Assembly (NCBI GenBank): GCA_046339595.1
Contig: JBKDUF010000096.1
Coordinates: forward strand, 36,127 to 100,126
Source: Ga0077527 sp021300125
Lineage (GTDB): Bacteria > Pseudomonadota > Gammaproteobacteria > Burkholderiales > SG8-41
Length of the DNA: 64,000 bases
Reading direction: 5' to 3'
Below are positions 16,682 to 25,636 of the stretch, one piece after another; position 1 is the first letter of the stretch, and each line of letters starts with the position of its first letter. The notes below the pieces were generated by a model. The model was not told the origin of the DNA and did no database searches. It worked only from the letters and a program-made list of their open reading frames with translations. A program made the position numbers and the translations under genes.

Positions 16682-17155
16682 TCAGTCCCTGTGATAGGGG
16701 TGACCGGAAAGCAGGCTGAATGCCCGGTAGAGCTGCTCGGCGAGTATCACCCGCACCAGACCGTGCGGCAGCGTCAGCGGCGACAGCGACCACAGCAGGC
16801 TGGCTCCCTGCTTGATGCGCGGTGACAGTCCGTCGGCACCGCCGATCACAAACGCAAGATCGCGCCCCTCGCCCCGCCATTGACCGAGCTGCCGGGCGAG
16901 CTCGCGCGTGGTCAGCTCCCGGCCGCGCTCATCCAGCACGATACGGATGGAGTCCCTGGGAAGCGCCTCCTCGATACGCCCGGCCTCGATTTCGAGCCAG
17001 CGTCCGGACTCGCCACCGCTTGCAGGGCGGGGCGCCGGCTTCAGTGCCCTTAACTGCAACGGCATCTCGCGCGGCATGCGCTTGGCGTAGTCGGCGAACG
17101 CGGCATCGACCCAGTCCGGCATGCGGTGGCCGACGGCGATGACCGTCAACTTCAC
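16682..17155 (-). CDS. rlmH: 23S rRNA pseudouridine-1915 N3-methyltransferase RlmH
   Basis: A 157-residue SPOUT methyltransferase that methylates pseudouridine 1915 of 23S rRNA helix 69 on the assembled ribosome. Starting from GTG 17155 it reads VKLTVIAVGHRMPDWV; the knot region VIGGADGLSP and the C-terminal LPHGLVRVILAEQLYRA...GHPYHRD are diagnostic. Length matches the family (about 155). Its GTG overlaps the rsfS stop by 4 bp (GTGA). Confidence 0.95.
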   Translation of the reverse strand: MKLTVIAVGHRMPDWVDAAFADYAKRMPREMPLQLRALKPAPRPASGGESGRWLEIEAGRIEEALPRDSIRIVLDERGRELTTRELARQLGQWRGEGRDLAFVIGGADGLSPRIKQGASLLWSLSPLTLPHGLVRVILAEQLYRAFSLLSGHPYHRD

Positions 17156-17532
17156 GCCGTGGCGCGGCCGGGCGTCTTGCGGGCTGCGGTCTTGCGCGCG
17201 GGACGTTTGGGCGGTGCGCCCCAGATTTCCTCGAGGTTGTAGTACTGGCGGATGGCAGGCTGCATGACATGCACCACCACGGCGCCGAGATCGACAAGAA
17301 CCCATTCACCGGTCTGCGCGCCCTCCATGCCGTGAACGTGACCGCCCGCCTTCTTGATTTCCTCACAGACGTTGTGGGCGAGCGCACGTACCTGGCGGTT
17401 GGAGTCGCCGCTGGCAATGATCACCTTGTCAAACAGCGCGGTCATCTTTTTGACATTGAAGGCGACGATGTCCCGCCCCTTGATGTCCTCCAGGGCTGCG
17501 ACTGCGATCTTTGCGATTTTTTCTGGGCCCAT
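17152..17532 (-). CDS. rsfS: Ribosomal silencing factor RsfS
   Basis: A 126-residue protein of the RsfS/Iojap family. It binds ribosomal protein L14 and blocks subunit joining in starving cells. The core reads VAFNVKKMTALFDKVIIASG, EGAQTGEWVLVDLGAVVVHVM, then RQYYNLEEIW, all characteristic; a basic tail (PPKRPARKTAARK) is an extension of a kind frequent in betaproteobacteria. ATG 17532 is chosen; a TTG 18 nt upstream overlaps the nadD stop. It couples to rlmH. Confidence 0.94.
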   Translation of the reverse strand: MGPEKIAKIAVAALEDIKGRDIVAFNVKKMTALFDKVIIASGDSNRQVRALAHNVCEEIKKAGGHVHGMEGAQTGEWVLVDLGAVVVHVMQPAIRQYYNLEEIWGAPPKRPARKTAARKTPGRATA

Positions 17533-17546
17533 GCGGGTGTTTTTCC

Positions 17547-18203
17547 TCAATCCTGTGAATACAGGCCATGTTCCTGAATATATTGAATAACCGCATCGGG
17601 CAGCAAGTAACGCGTGGTGGCGCCACGGCGCAGCGAGTCCCGGATCAGCGTCGCCGAGATGTCAAGCGCGGCGATCGGCACTACAACGATGCCGCCTGCG
17701 GGCGCAGTATGCACTCCCAAAGGCTGCTGCATCAGCCGCGCCTGGTACTCGGCAGCCAGCGGCTGGGGCATTCGCATCTGCCAGGTATCCACCGGAAAAC
17801 CCGGGCGATAGGCGACAGCGATGTGTGCAAGGTCGAACAACTGGTGCCAGCGGCTCCAGGTGGCCAGGTCAAGAAAGGCATCAGCCCCGGTGAGCAGCAC
17901 CAGCGGTTGATCCGCTCCGGCCTGCTCGCGCAGTTCCTTCAGCGTGTCCACCGTGTATCCGGGACCGCTGCGGCGGAGTTCGCGCTCGTCCACGGTGAAC
18001 AGTGAATTTTCCGCCACGGCCAGGCGCACCATCGCCAGCCGGTCCTCAGCGGTGGCGCCGGGCAACGCGCGGTGCGGCGGCGTGCCACTGGGGATGAAAC
18101 GCACCTCGGACAGCCGCAGCTTGTCGGCTGCTTCCTGCGCCAGCCGCAGGTGCCCGTAATGCACGGGGTCAAAGGTGCCGCCCAGGATGCCGATGGCAGA
18201 CAT
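17547..18203 (-). CDS. nadD: Nicotinate-nucleotide adenylyltransferase NadD
   Basis: A 218-residue enzyme that adenylates nicotinate mononucleotide in NAD synthesis. It shows the nucleotidyltransferase motif GILGGTFDPVHYGHLRLA with the catalytic His pair, then FIPSGTPPHR, and the C-terminal IAALDISATLIRDSLRRG (ISxTxxR motif). It is the first gene of the leftward nadD-rsfS-rlmH-maf-rng set. An 88-nt imperfect palindrome separates it from aceF upstream. Confidence 0.95.
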   Translation of the reverse strand: MSAIGILGGTFDPVHYGHLRLAQEAADKLRLSEVRFIPSGTPPHRALPGATAEDRLAMVRLAVAENSLFTVDERELRRSGPGYTVDTLKELREQAGADQPLVLLTGADAFLDLATWSRWHQLFDLAHIAVAYRPGFPVDTWQMRMPQPLAAEYQARLMQQPLGVHTAPAGGIVVVPIAALDISATLIRDSLRRGATTRYLLPDAVIQYIQEHGLYSQD

Positions 18204-18216
18204 TAACGGCAGCCTG

Positions 18217-18304
18217 GAGCGATCAATGATGGCTGATGAGCGGCCGAAGCAACGGTACAGCGACTGTCTTCGGCACCGCGTTCATGGCTCATCATTCATC
18301 GCTC
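18217..18304. repeat. Large imperfect palindrome between aceF and nadD
   Basis: Outer arms GAGCGATCAATGATG (18217-18231) and CATCATTCATCGCTC (18290-18304) pair at 14 of 15 positions. An inner pair GCGGCCGAAG / CTTCGGCACCGC with a 2-nt bulge follows, and ACAG-CGA-CTGT forms the tip. The outer right arm runs into the aceF stop codon. No T-tract follows, so it is not a standard terminator. It could be an mRNA-end stabilising hairpin or a REP-like unit. Confidence 0.75.
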
Positions 18305-19619
18305 AGAGGACCAGCCTCCGTATGTCCGACAGCACGGTGGTCAGGTAGGTGCTGAAGCGGGCGCCCAGTGCGCCGTCGATAACGCGGTGATCGTAGGACA
18401 GCGATAGCGGCAGCATCAGCCGCGGCGCAAACTCGCGCCCGTTCCAGACCGGTTTGATCGCAGACTTGCTGACACCAAGGATAGCCACTTCCGGCGCGTT
18501 GATGATCGGCGTGAAATGGGAGCCGCCAATGCCGCCGAGGCTGGAAATCGAAAAACAGCCGCCCTGAAGGTCGGCGGGGGAAACCTTGCCGTCGCGCATG
18601 CGCGCACTGACGTCGGCCAGTTCCTTCGCGATTTCGACCAGGCCCTTCTTGTCGACGTCGCGGATCACCGGGACCACCAGGCCGTTCGGTGTATCCACCG
18701 CCACGCCGATGTGGAAGTAGTTCTTCAGGATCAGGCTTTCGCCATCCGGCGACAGCGAAGCGTTGAATTCGGGAAAACGCTTGAGCGCAGCCACCGCCGC
18801 CTTCATCAGGAAACCGAGCATCGTCAGCTTGACGCCGCTCTTCTTGAGTTCCTCGGCCTGGGCCTTGCGGAAGGCCTCGAGTTCGGTGATGTCCGCCTCG
18901 TCGTTCTGGGTCACGTGCGGGATGCTGACCCAGTTCCGATGCAGGAATCCGCCGGAGATTTTCTTGATGCGCGACAGCGGCTGGTGGCTGACCGGGCCGA
19001 ATTTTGCGAAATCCACCGACTGCAGCGGCGGCAGGCTGAGGCCGAGCCCGCCGCCACCCTCGCTGCGGGGACGGCCGAGTTCGGACTTGACGTAGGACTG
19101 CACGTCTTCCTTCAGCACGCGATCCTTGGGACCGCTGCCTTTCACCCGCGACAGGTCAACACCCAGCTCGCGTGCGAATCTTCGCACCGAGGGACTGGCA
19201 TGGGAAAGGGCGGCACCGGATTCATCCGCGGCAGCGGGAGCCACGGCCAGAGCAGCCGGCGCTGATGGACGCGGCGCCGGTACCGGTGCCGGAGCTGCCG
19301 CCACCGGCGCCGCGGCGGGCGCAGGAGCAGGGGCAGGGGCAGCCGGGGATGGTGCAGGCTTGGCCTCAGCCGCAGCGTCGGCGGCCTCCAGCACGAGCAC
19401 GGGCGCACCTTCGGAAACCTTGTCGCCAACCTTGAGCCGCAGTTCCTTCACCACGCCGGAAGCCGGCGCGGGCACCTCCATGGTCGCCTTGTCGGACTCG
19501 AGGGTGACCAGCGGATCTTCCGCCATCACCGTATCGCCCGGTTTGACCAGCACCTCGATCACCGGGATATCCTTGAAATCGCCGATATCCGGCACCTTCA
19601 CTTCGATCACATTTGCCAT
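18303..19619 (-). CDS. aceF: Pyruvate dehydrogenase complex E2, dihydrolipoamide acetyltransferase
   Basis: A 438-residue E2 component. The single N-terminal lipoyl domain carries the lipoylated Lys44 in ESDKATMEVPAP; an Ala/Pro linker runs about 83-135; a peripheral subunit-binding domain (ASPSVRRFARELGVDLSRVKG, begins 141) follows; and the catalytic domain ends with LSYDHRVIDGALGA, whose His is catalytic. E. coli AceF has three lipoyl domains. It is 15 bp after aceE. No lpd (E3) follows, so E3 must be encoded elsewhere. Confidence 0.95.
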   Translation of the reverse strand: MANVIEVKVPDIGDFKDIPVIEVLVKPGDTVMAEDPLVTLESDKATMEVPAPASGVVKELRLKVGDKVSEGAPVLVLEAADAAAEAKPAPSPAAPAPAPAPAAAPVAAAPAPVPAPRPSAPAALAVAPAAADESGAALSHASPSVRRFARELGVDLSRVKGSGPKDRVLKEDVQSYVKSELGRPRSEGGGGLGLSLPPLQSVDFAKFGPVSHQPLSRIKKISGGFLHRNWVSIPHVTQNDEADITELEAFRKAQAEELKKSGVKLTMLGFLMKAAVAALKRFPEFNASLSPDGESLILKNYFHIGVAVDTPNGLVVPVIRDVDKKGLVEIAKELADVSARMRDGKVSPADLQGGCFSISSLGGIGGSHFTPIINAPEVAILGVSKSAIKPVWNGREFAPRLMLPLSLSYDHRVIDGALGARFSTYLTTVLSDIRRLVL

Positions 19620-19634
19620 GGCTGGGATTTCCGC

Positions 19635-22307
19635 TCAGACGGTCGCCGGGTTCGGCTTGTCGGGATTGATGCCGTATTTCTTCACCGCCTCGGCCACGGT
19701 CTTGCGCGGCAGCAGTTCCTGGTCGGCGAGCGCCTTCATTGCCGCCACCGCGACGTAATGGCGGTCGACCTCGAAGAACTGGCGCAGCTTGCGGCGGGTG
19801 TCGGAACGGCCGAAGCCATCGGTGCCCAGGGTGATGAAATTGTGGGTCGGCAGGAAGGCTCGCACCTGGTCGGCGTAGAGCTTCATGTAGTCCGTGGCGG
19901 CCACCACAGGGCCGGCACGATCCTTCAGGCACTGCTCGATATAGGACTGGCGCGGCGGCTGGTCCGGGTGCAGCAGGTTCCAGCGCTGGGTGTCGAGACC
20001 GTCGCGGCGCAGCTCGTTAAAGCTGGTGACGCTCCAGATGTCGGCGGCGATGCCGAAATCCTTTTCCAGCAACTCGGCCCCGGCGATGACCTCGCGCAGG
20101 ATGGTGCCGCTGCCGAGCAGCTGCACCTTCGGCTGGTTTTTCTTCGCCTTGCCCTCGGAGAACAGGTACATGCCCTTGAGGATGCCCTTTTCCACTCCCT
20201 CCGGCATCGCAGGATGGGTGTAGTTCTCGTTCATCACGGTGATGTAATAGAAGACGTCTTCCTGCTCCTGATACATCCGCCGCATGCCGTCCTGGATGAT
20301 CACCGCAACCTCGTAGGCGAAGGTCGGGTCGTAGGAAATGCAGTTGGGAATGGTCGAGGCCAGGATGTGGCTGTGGCCGTCCTCATGCTGCAGGCCCTCG
20401 CCGTTCAGCGTGGTACGGCCCGCGGTGCCCCCGAGCAGGAAGCCGCGCGCGCGCAGGTCGCCCGCCGCCCAGGCCAGGTCGCCGATGCGCTGGAAGCCGA
20501 ACATCGAATAGAAGATGTAGAACGGCATCATCATCTGGCCGTGGTTGGCGTATGCCGTTGCGGCTGCAATCCACGACGACATTGCGCCGGCCTCGTTGAT
20601 GCCCTCCTGCAGGATCTGGCCGCCCTTGTCTTCCTTGTAGAACATCAGCTGGTCGGCATCCTGGGGCGTGTAGAGCTGGCCGACATGGGAATAGATGCCG
20701 AGCTGGCGGAACATGCCTTCCATGCCGAAGGTGCGCGACTCGTCGGGCACGATCGGCACCACGCGGCGCCCCACCTTCTTGTCACGGATGATGGTATTGA
20801 GGATGCGCACAAAAGCCATGGTGGTTGAAAACTCGCGGTCCTCGCTGCTTTTGAGCTGCGCCTCGAAGGCGGACAGCGGCGGCACCTCCAGCGGCTCCAC
20901 CCTGCGCTTTCGCGCCGGCAGCGAGCCGCCCATCGCCTCGATGCGGCTGCGCAGGTATTTCATTTCCGGCGAGTCTTCAGACGGCTTGTAGAACGGCACC
21001 TCTTCAAGCTTGTCGTCGGGAATCGGCACGTCAAAGCGGTCGCGGAAGGCGCGGATTGAGGCCGTGCCCATCTTTTTCTGCTGGTGGGTGATGTTCTGGC
21101 CTTCGCCCGCCTCGCCCATCCCGTAACCCTTGACGGTCTTCGCCAGTATCACCGTGGGCTGCCCGGTATGCTTCATTGCGGCGGCATAGGCGGCGAAAAT
21201 CTTGTGGGGGTCATGGCCGCCGCGGTTCAGGCGCCAGATGTCGTCATCCGACATGTTCGACACCATTGCCGCGAGTTCCGGATATTTGCCGAAGAAATGC
21301 TTGCGCACGAAGGCGCCGTCGTGGGATTTGAAAGCCTGGTATTCGCCGTCGACGCACTCTTCCATGCGTTTGAGCAGGATGCCGCTCTTGTCCCTCTGCA
21401 GCAGCGGGTCCCAATAAGAGCCCCAGATCACCTTGATCACGTTCCAGCCGGAGCCGCGGAAATCGGACTCGAGTTCCTGGATGATCTTGCCGTTGCCGCG
21501 TACGGGGCCGTCAAGCCGCTGCAGGTTGCAGTTGATGACGAAAACCAGGTTGTCGAGCTTTTCGCGCCCGGCCAGCGAAATCGCGCCCAGCGATTCGGGC
21601 TCGTCCATTTCGCCGTCGCCCATGAATGCCCAGACCTTGCGGCCCTGCGCCTCAATCATGCCGCGGTCTTTCAGGTAGCGCATGAAGCGCGCCTGGTAGA
21701 TCGCCATCAGCGGCCCCAGTCCCATCGACACCGTCGGGAACTGCCAGAAATCCGGCATCAGCCAGGGGTGCGGATAGGAGGACAGCCCCTTGCCATCCAC
21801 CTCCTGGCGGAAATTGTTGAGCTGTTCCTCGGTGATGCGGCCTTCGAGATAGGCGCGGGCGTAGACGCCGGGCGCGGAGTGGCCCTGGACGTAGACGAGA
21901 TCGCCCAGGAACTTGTCGTTGGCGGCGCGGAAAAAATGGTTGAAACCGACGTCATAGAGAGTGGCCGCGGAAGCAAAGCTGGCAATGTGGCCGCCGAGTT
22001 CCGAGGACTCCTTGTTGGCGCGGATCACGGTGGCCATCGCGTTCCAGCGCACCAGGGAACGGATCTTGTGCTCGAGTTCGGCATCACCCGGCGAGCGTTC
22101 TTCGCGCTCGGGGGGAATGGTGTTGAGGTAGGCGGTGTTGGCGTTATACGGAATATATGCACCGGCGCGCCTCGCCTCGCCGATCAGGCGCTCGAGCAGA
22201 TAATTGGCACGGTCCGGTCCTTCGCGTTCCAGTACGGAGCGCAGGGACTCCAGCCATTCGCGCGTCTCTTCAGGGTCGTGGTCGCGCTGCAGATCGTTCA
22301 GGTCCAT
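19635..22307 (-). CDS. aceE: Pyruvate dehydrogenase E1 component, homodimeric type
   Basis: An 890-residue thiamine diphosphate enzyme that decarboxylates pyruvate and acetylates the E2 lipoyl group. It has the AceE-type N-terminus (ETREWLESLRSVLEREGP), ELGGHIASFASAATLYDVGF with the active-site His, the TPP motif from GDGEMDEPES to the NCNLQRLDG Asn region, and a full-length C-terminus. It belongs to the alpha2-type E1 of Gram-negative bacteria, not the alpha2beta2 type. Upstream on the same strand are several dyads (22363-22480) but no recognised PdhR operator. Confidence 0.97.
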   Translation of the reverse strand: MDLNDLQRDHDPEETREWLESLRSVLEREGPDRANYLLERLIGEARRAGAYIPYNANTAYLNTIPPEREERSPGDAELEHKIRSLVRWNAMATVIRANKESSELGGHIASFASAATLYDVGFNHFFRAANDKFLGDLVYVQGHSAPGVYARAYLEGRITEEQLNNFRQEVDGKGLSSYPHPWLMPDFWQFPTVSMGLGPLMAIYQARFMRYLKDRGMIEAQGRKVWAFMGDGEMDEPESLGAISLAGREKLDNLVFVINCNLQRLDGPVRGNGKIIQELESDFRGSGWNVIKVIWGSYWDPLLQRDKSGILLKRMEECVDGEYQAFKSHDGAFVRKHFFGKYPELAAMVSNMSDDDIWRLNRGGHDPHKIFAAYAAAMKHTGQPTVILAKTVKGYGMGEAGEGQNITHQQKKMGTASIRAFRDRFDVPIPDDKLEEVPFYKPSEDSPEMKYLRSRIEAMGGSLPARKRRVEPLEVPPLSAFEAQLKSSEDREFSTTMAFVRILNTIIRDKKVGRRVVPIVPDESRTFGMEGMFRQLGIYSHVGQLYTPQDADQLMFYKEDKGGQILQEGINEAGAMSSWIAAATAYANHGQMMMPFYIFYSMFGFQRIGDLAWAAGDLRARGFLLGGTAGRTTLNGEGLQHEDGHSHILASTIPNCISYDPTFAYEVAVIIQDGMRRMYQEQEDVFYYITVMNENYTHPAMPEGVEKGILKGMYLFSEGKAKKNQPKVQLLGSGTILREVIAGAELLEKDFGIAADIWSVTSFNELRRDGLDTQRWNLLHPDQPPRQSYIEQCLKDRAGPVVAATDYMKLYADQVRAFLPTHNFITLGTDGFGRSDTRRKLRQFFEVDRHYVAVAAMKALADQELLPRKTVAEAVKKYGINPDKPNPATV

Positions 22308-22362
22308 GGAATCAATACCTTTTTGGGGCGGTTTTTGACCAGGCGGATTAACGCCGTATAAA

Positions 22363-22381
22363 CGGGCACTTATGGTGCCCG
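22363..22381. other. Hairpin in the aceE upstream region
   Basis: CGGGCAC-TTATG-GTGCCCG gives a 7-bp stem. It lies 55 bp upstream of the aceE start in the transcript sense and is followed by TTTATAC, so it may be a leader hairpin or a weak terminator. Confidence 0.45.
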
Positions 22382-22419
22382 TACCGGACGGCAGGTGGGA
22401 TGAATAATTATAAACGCAG

Positions 22420-22480
22420 CCCTGAAAAACTCAGGGACATCAGCGCCATGGCGCGCTGGTGCGCCGCAACATCGCGGCGC
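22420..22480. other. Three consecutive dyads between the enoyl-CoA hydratase gene and aceE
   Basis: From right to left: GCGCCGC-N6-GCGGCGC (22461-22480), CAGCGC-N6-GCGCTG (22441-22458), and CCTGA-N5-TCAGG type arms around 22420-22436. A TATAAT read leftward (22409-22414 region) follows the last one. No single one has a T-tract after it; together they may end the upstream transcript. Confidence 0.4.
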
Positions 22481-22493
22481 CGGCAGTTGGCCT

Positions 22494-23279
22494 TCAGCGG
22501 CCGCTGAATCGAGGCGGACGCTTTTCGAGAAAAGCGCGCATGCCTTCCTTCTGATCGGCGCTCGCGAAGGCCTGCGCGAACTGCGCGGTCTCATAGGCGC
22601 AGGCGTTGGCCAGGTCCAGATCGGCACCGCAACGCACGGCCTGCTTGGCCAGACGCACTGCCAGCGGCCCCTTCGCCGCCAGGGTGCGCGCCAGCGCGAG
22701 TCCGGCGTCGAGCAAGGCTTCGGGTGCAACCACCTGCGCGACCAGGCCCAAGGTCAGGGCCTCGGCCGCCGGAATCTGGCGTCCGGTGGTGACCAGTTCC
22801 ATGGCGCGCGCCCGGCCGACCCGGCGCAGCAGACGCTGGGTGCCGCCGAAGCCAGGCGGAATGCCCAGATTGACCTCGGGCTGGCCGAATACTGCGCGTT
22901 CGGAAGCGATGATCCAGTCGCAGGCCAGCGCGAGTTCGCAGCCTCCGCCCAGCGCGTAGCCGTTGACGAGGGCAACCACTGGCACGGGCAGCGTCTCCAG
23001 GGCCTGCAGGGCGCGCAGGCCGGCCCGGGAAAAATCGGCGGCCCCGGCGGGATCCAGGTCCTGCATTTCGGCGATATCGGCACCGGCGACGAAAGCCCGC
23101 TCTCCGCTGCCGGTCAACAGCAGCACGCGTGCCGCGTCATCGGCGGCAACAGCAGCCGCAGCATCGGTGATCGCAGCCAGCGTGGCCGAGTTGAGGGCGT
23201 TCAGGGCCTGCGGCCGGTTGATGCGCAGCAGATAGATGCCGGGCGCGGCTTGTTCCAGCAGAACCGTACTGTCATTCAT
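22494..23279 (-). CDS. Enoyl-CoA hydratase/isomerase family protein
   Basis: A 261-residue crotonase-fold enzyme. The oxyanion-hole segments AFVAGADIAEM and GYALGGGCELALACDW are present, as is FGQPEVNLGIPPGFGGTQRL, which contains the second catalytic Glu; both Glu positions of a true hydratase (E in GGCELAL and in GQPEVNL) are intact. It likely hydrates short enoyl-CoA such as crotonyl-CoA, supplying or draining (R)/(S)-hydroxybutyryl-CoA pools, which fits its place 6 bp after phaC. ATG 23279 is used; a TTG two codons upstream overlaps the phaC stop. Confidence 0.88.
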   Translation of the reverse strand: MNDSTVLLEQAAPGIYLLRINRPQALNALNSATLAAITDAAAAVAADDAARVLLLTGSGERAFVAGADIAEMQDLDPAGAADFSRAGLRALQALETLPVPVVALVNGYALGGGCELALACDWIIASERAVFGQPEVNLGIPPGFGGTQRLLRRVGRARAMELVTTGRQIPAAEALTLGLVAQVVAPEALLDAGLALARTLAAKGPLAVRLAKQAVRCGADLDLANACAYETAQFAQAFASADQKEGMRAFLEKRPPRFSGR

Positions 23280-23285
23280 CGGCAA

Positions 23286-25091
23286 TCAGGCCTGTCGTTT
23301 TTGAACGTAGGAACCCGGCGCATCCTCGATCGGCGGATGGGCGAGGCTGCCGGGGGCCCGTGCCGGAATCCGGGCGCCGGCCTGTGCGGCCACCCACTGC
23401 GCCCAGTCGCTCCACCAGGAACCGGGGTGCTGTTGTGCTGCGGCGAACCAGTCACGGGATTCGCGCGGCAGCGCATCATGGGTCCAGTAACCGTATTTGT
23501 TCGCTGCAGGCGGATTGATGATGCCGGCAATGTGCCCTGAGCCTCCGAGCACGAAACGCACCGGCCCCTTGAGCAGGCGCGCGCCGGCATAGGTTGATTG
23601 CCAGGGAGCGATATGGTCTTCGACCGTTGAAATGAAATACGACGGTGCGATGACCTTGGTGATGTCGATCGGAGTGCCCGCAAGGGTAATGCCGCCGGGT
23701 TCACGCAGCCGGTTCTTCAGATACATGTTGCGCAGGTAGAAACTGTGCATCGCAGCCGGCATCCGCGTCGAGTCGCCGTTCCAGTACAGCAGATCGAAGG
23801 GGAAGGGATCCTTGCCGAGCAGGTAATTGTTGACGACAAAGGACCAGATCAGGTCGTTAGCGCGCAGCAGGTTGAAGGTGGTCGCCATCTCGGAGCCCTC
23901 GAGATAGCCGCGCTCCTCCATCTTTTTCTCCAGCGCCGAAACCTGCTGTTCGTCGATGAACACCTCGAGCTCTCCGGGGCGCTCGAAATCGATCATGGTC
24001 ACTAAAAAGGTGGCGCTGGCAATACGGTCATCGCCGCGCGCGGCGAGCCAGGCCAGCGTGCAGGCGAGCAGCGTACCGCCGAGACAGTAGCCGATCACAT
24101 TGGCCGTGGGCTCGCCGGTAATGGCGCGCACCGCATCCAGCGCCGCCAGCGAGCCTTCGGCCAGGTAGTCATCGAAGCGCTTGTGCGCAAGTTTCTCGTC
24201 GGGGTTGACCCAGGAAATCATGAATACCGTGTGGCCCTGCTCCACCGCCCAGCGCACGAAGGAATTGTTCTCGCGCATGTCGAGGATGTAGAACTTGTTG
24301 ATCCAGGGCGGGATGATCAGCAACGGCGTCCTGTGCACCTCACTGGTCAGCGGCGAGTACTGGATGAGTTGCAGAATTTCATTCTGGAAAACCACCTTGC
24401 CCCTGGTGTTGGCGAGGTTGCCACCCAGACTGAAGGCCTCAGTGTCGGTCATGCGCACCCGCAGCTGCTCCCCGTTACCTCGGGCGAGGTCCTCAAGCAG
24501 ATTGTTCAGCCCCTTTACGAGGTTTTGCCCGCCCGAACTGATGGTTTCGCGCATGGCCTCGGGATTGGTCAGCAGGAAGTTCGACGGGGCCAGGGCATCC
24601 ACATATTGCCGGGTATAGAAATCCACCTTTTTCGCAGTCTTGTCGTCGAGCCCCTGGACATCGGCGAGCGACTTGTGCAGGTGGCGTGCGGCGATCAGGT
24701 ATGACTGCTTGACGTAGTCGTAGAGGAAATTGTTTTCCCAGTCCTCGTGGCGGAACCGGCGATCACCCTTCTCCGGCTGGGCCACCGGCTCTGCGGGTTG
24801 GCCCAGCATACGCAACCAGGAGCTTTGCCATAGCGCGGCATAGTCCTGCCACAGCTTCATCTGCAGTTCCGCAAGCCGCATCGGATCGGCCAGGACCCGG
24901 CCCCAGGCATCAAAAAAGGCCTTGGCGATGCCCAATTCGTCATTCATCGCCTGAGCGCCCTTGTCGGCCGCGCGATGCATGAACTGGTTGACCAGCGCAC
25001 CGCTTTTCTGGGCGATGTCGGCGTAAAGGCGCGCCAGCTCGGCCGGCTCAAGCGGCGTGGATTCGGCTTGTGGCTTGTTTTTGGCTGTCAT
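23286..25091 (-). CDS. phaC: Class I poly(3-hydroxyalkanoate) synthase
   Basis: A 601-residue PHA synthase that polymerises (R)-3-hydroxyacyl-CoA into storage polyester at granule surfaces. The lipase-like box is GYCLGG with catalytic Cys336; the Asp of EDHIAPWQS and the His of GGSGHIAGIINPP complete the triad. The N-terminal domain (about residues 1-200) is of class I length, so no PhaE partner is needed. No phaA, phaB or phasin gene is in the window. A MerR-type operator lies 26 bp upstream of the start (25117-25130). Confidence 0.96.
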   Translation of the reverse strand: MTAKNKPQAESTPLEPAELARLYADIAQKSGALVNQFMHRAADKGAQAMNDELGIAKAFFDAWGRVLADPMRLAELQMKLWQDYAALWQSSWLRMLGQPAEPVAQPEKGDRRFRHEDWENNFLYDYVKQSYLIAARHLHKSLADVQGLDDKTAKKVDFYTRQYVDALAPSNFLLTNPEAMRETISSGGQNLVKGLNNLLEDLARGNGEQLRVRMTDTEAFSLGGNLANTRGKVVFQNEILQLIQYSPLTSEVHRTPLLIIPPWINKFYILDMRENNSFVRWAVEQGHTVFMISWVNPDEKLAHKRFDDYLAEGSLAALDAVRAITGEPTANVIGYCLGGTLLACTLAWLAARGDDRIASATFLVTMIDFERPGELEVFIDEQQVSALEKKMEERGYLEGSEMATTFNLLRANDLIWSFVVNNYLLGKDPFPFDLLYWNGDSTRMPAAMHSFYLRNMYLKNRLREPGGITLAGTPIDITKVIAPSYFISTVEDHIAPWQSTYAGARLLKGPVRFVLGGSGHIAGIINPPAANKYGYWTHDALPRESRDWFAAAQQHPGSWWSDWAQWVAAQAGARIPARAPGSLAHPPIEDAPGSYVQKRQA

Positions 25092-25116
25092 CGCTAGGCG
25101 CTTTCGCTTTGTTTAC

Positions 25117-25130
25117 TTACGTTTACGTAA
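25117..25130. promoter_or_regulatory. MerR-family operator candidate, site 1 (phaC/merR divergent region)
   Basis: TTACGTTTACGTAA is a dyad (TTACGT-TT-ACGTAA). It lies 26 bp upstream of phaC and 97 bp upstream of the MerR gene. 12 of its 14 bases recur at site 2 (25637-25650), and both are followed by AAG. From memory it resembles the LiuR operators of proteobacterial branched-chain amino-acid regulons. Confidence 0.75.
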
Positions 25131-25226
25131 AAGCAATGTTAAAATGGATCAATCAAATAAGTCCTGATAATTCAAGCATGAAGGCAAATTGCCCGAATAC
25201 TATACATTCAATTGCTGCATAGCACA

Positions 25227-25628
25227 ATGAGCAAAACTTACACCATCAGCGAATTGGCCGAAGAATTCGGTGTGACCACGCGCACCCTCCGTCACTACGA
25301 AGACGAGGGCCTGGTCACACCGGCCCGAGAGGGCTTGCAGCGCCTCTACAGCCACCGCGACCGGGTGCGGTTGAAACTTGCCCTGCGCGGCAAGCGACTG
25401 GGTTTCTCGCTGAGCGAATTACGCGAGCTGTTCCAGCTCTACGATTTGGCCAACGACGAACGCCGGCAACTGGAAGAGTTTGCCGTGAAACTCGAGCGCC
25501 GTCGCGCCCAGCTGGAGCAGCAGCGGGAAGATGTCGAGATCATGCTCAATGAAATCAATTTTTTTTCCAATCAGTGTCAGCGCCTGCTCGCCGAGTCTGA
25601 CACCGGCAAGAATCCGGTGTCTGGATGA
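25227..25628 (+). CDS. MerR-family regulator, LiuR-like
   Basis: A 133-residue regulator with an N-terminal winged HTH (YTISELAEEFGVTTRTLRHY, then EDEGLVTPAREG) and a coiled-coil dimerisation helix (about 85-115: LEEFAVKLERRRAQLEQQRE). It has no C-terminal metal-binding cysteines, so it is not a metal sensor; the only Cys is near the C-terminus. Its context (phaC, enoyl-CoA hydratases, HMG-CoA lyase) fits LiuR, the regulator of leucine/isovalerate use. Two matching operators flank it. The start is ATG 25227; the ATG-less upstream extension is not supported. Confidence 0.85.
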   Translation: MSKTYTISELAEEFGVTTRTLRHYEDEGLVTPAREGLQRLYSHRDRVRLKLALRGKRLGFSLSELRELFQLYDLANDERRQLEEFAVKLERRRAQLEQQREDVEIMLNEINFFSNQCQRLLAESDTGKNPVSG

Positions 25629-25636
25629 TTTCAGCC

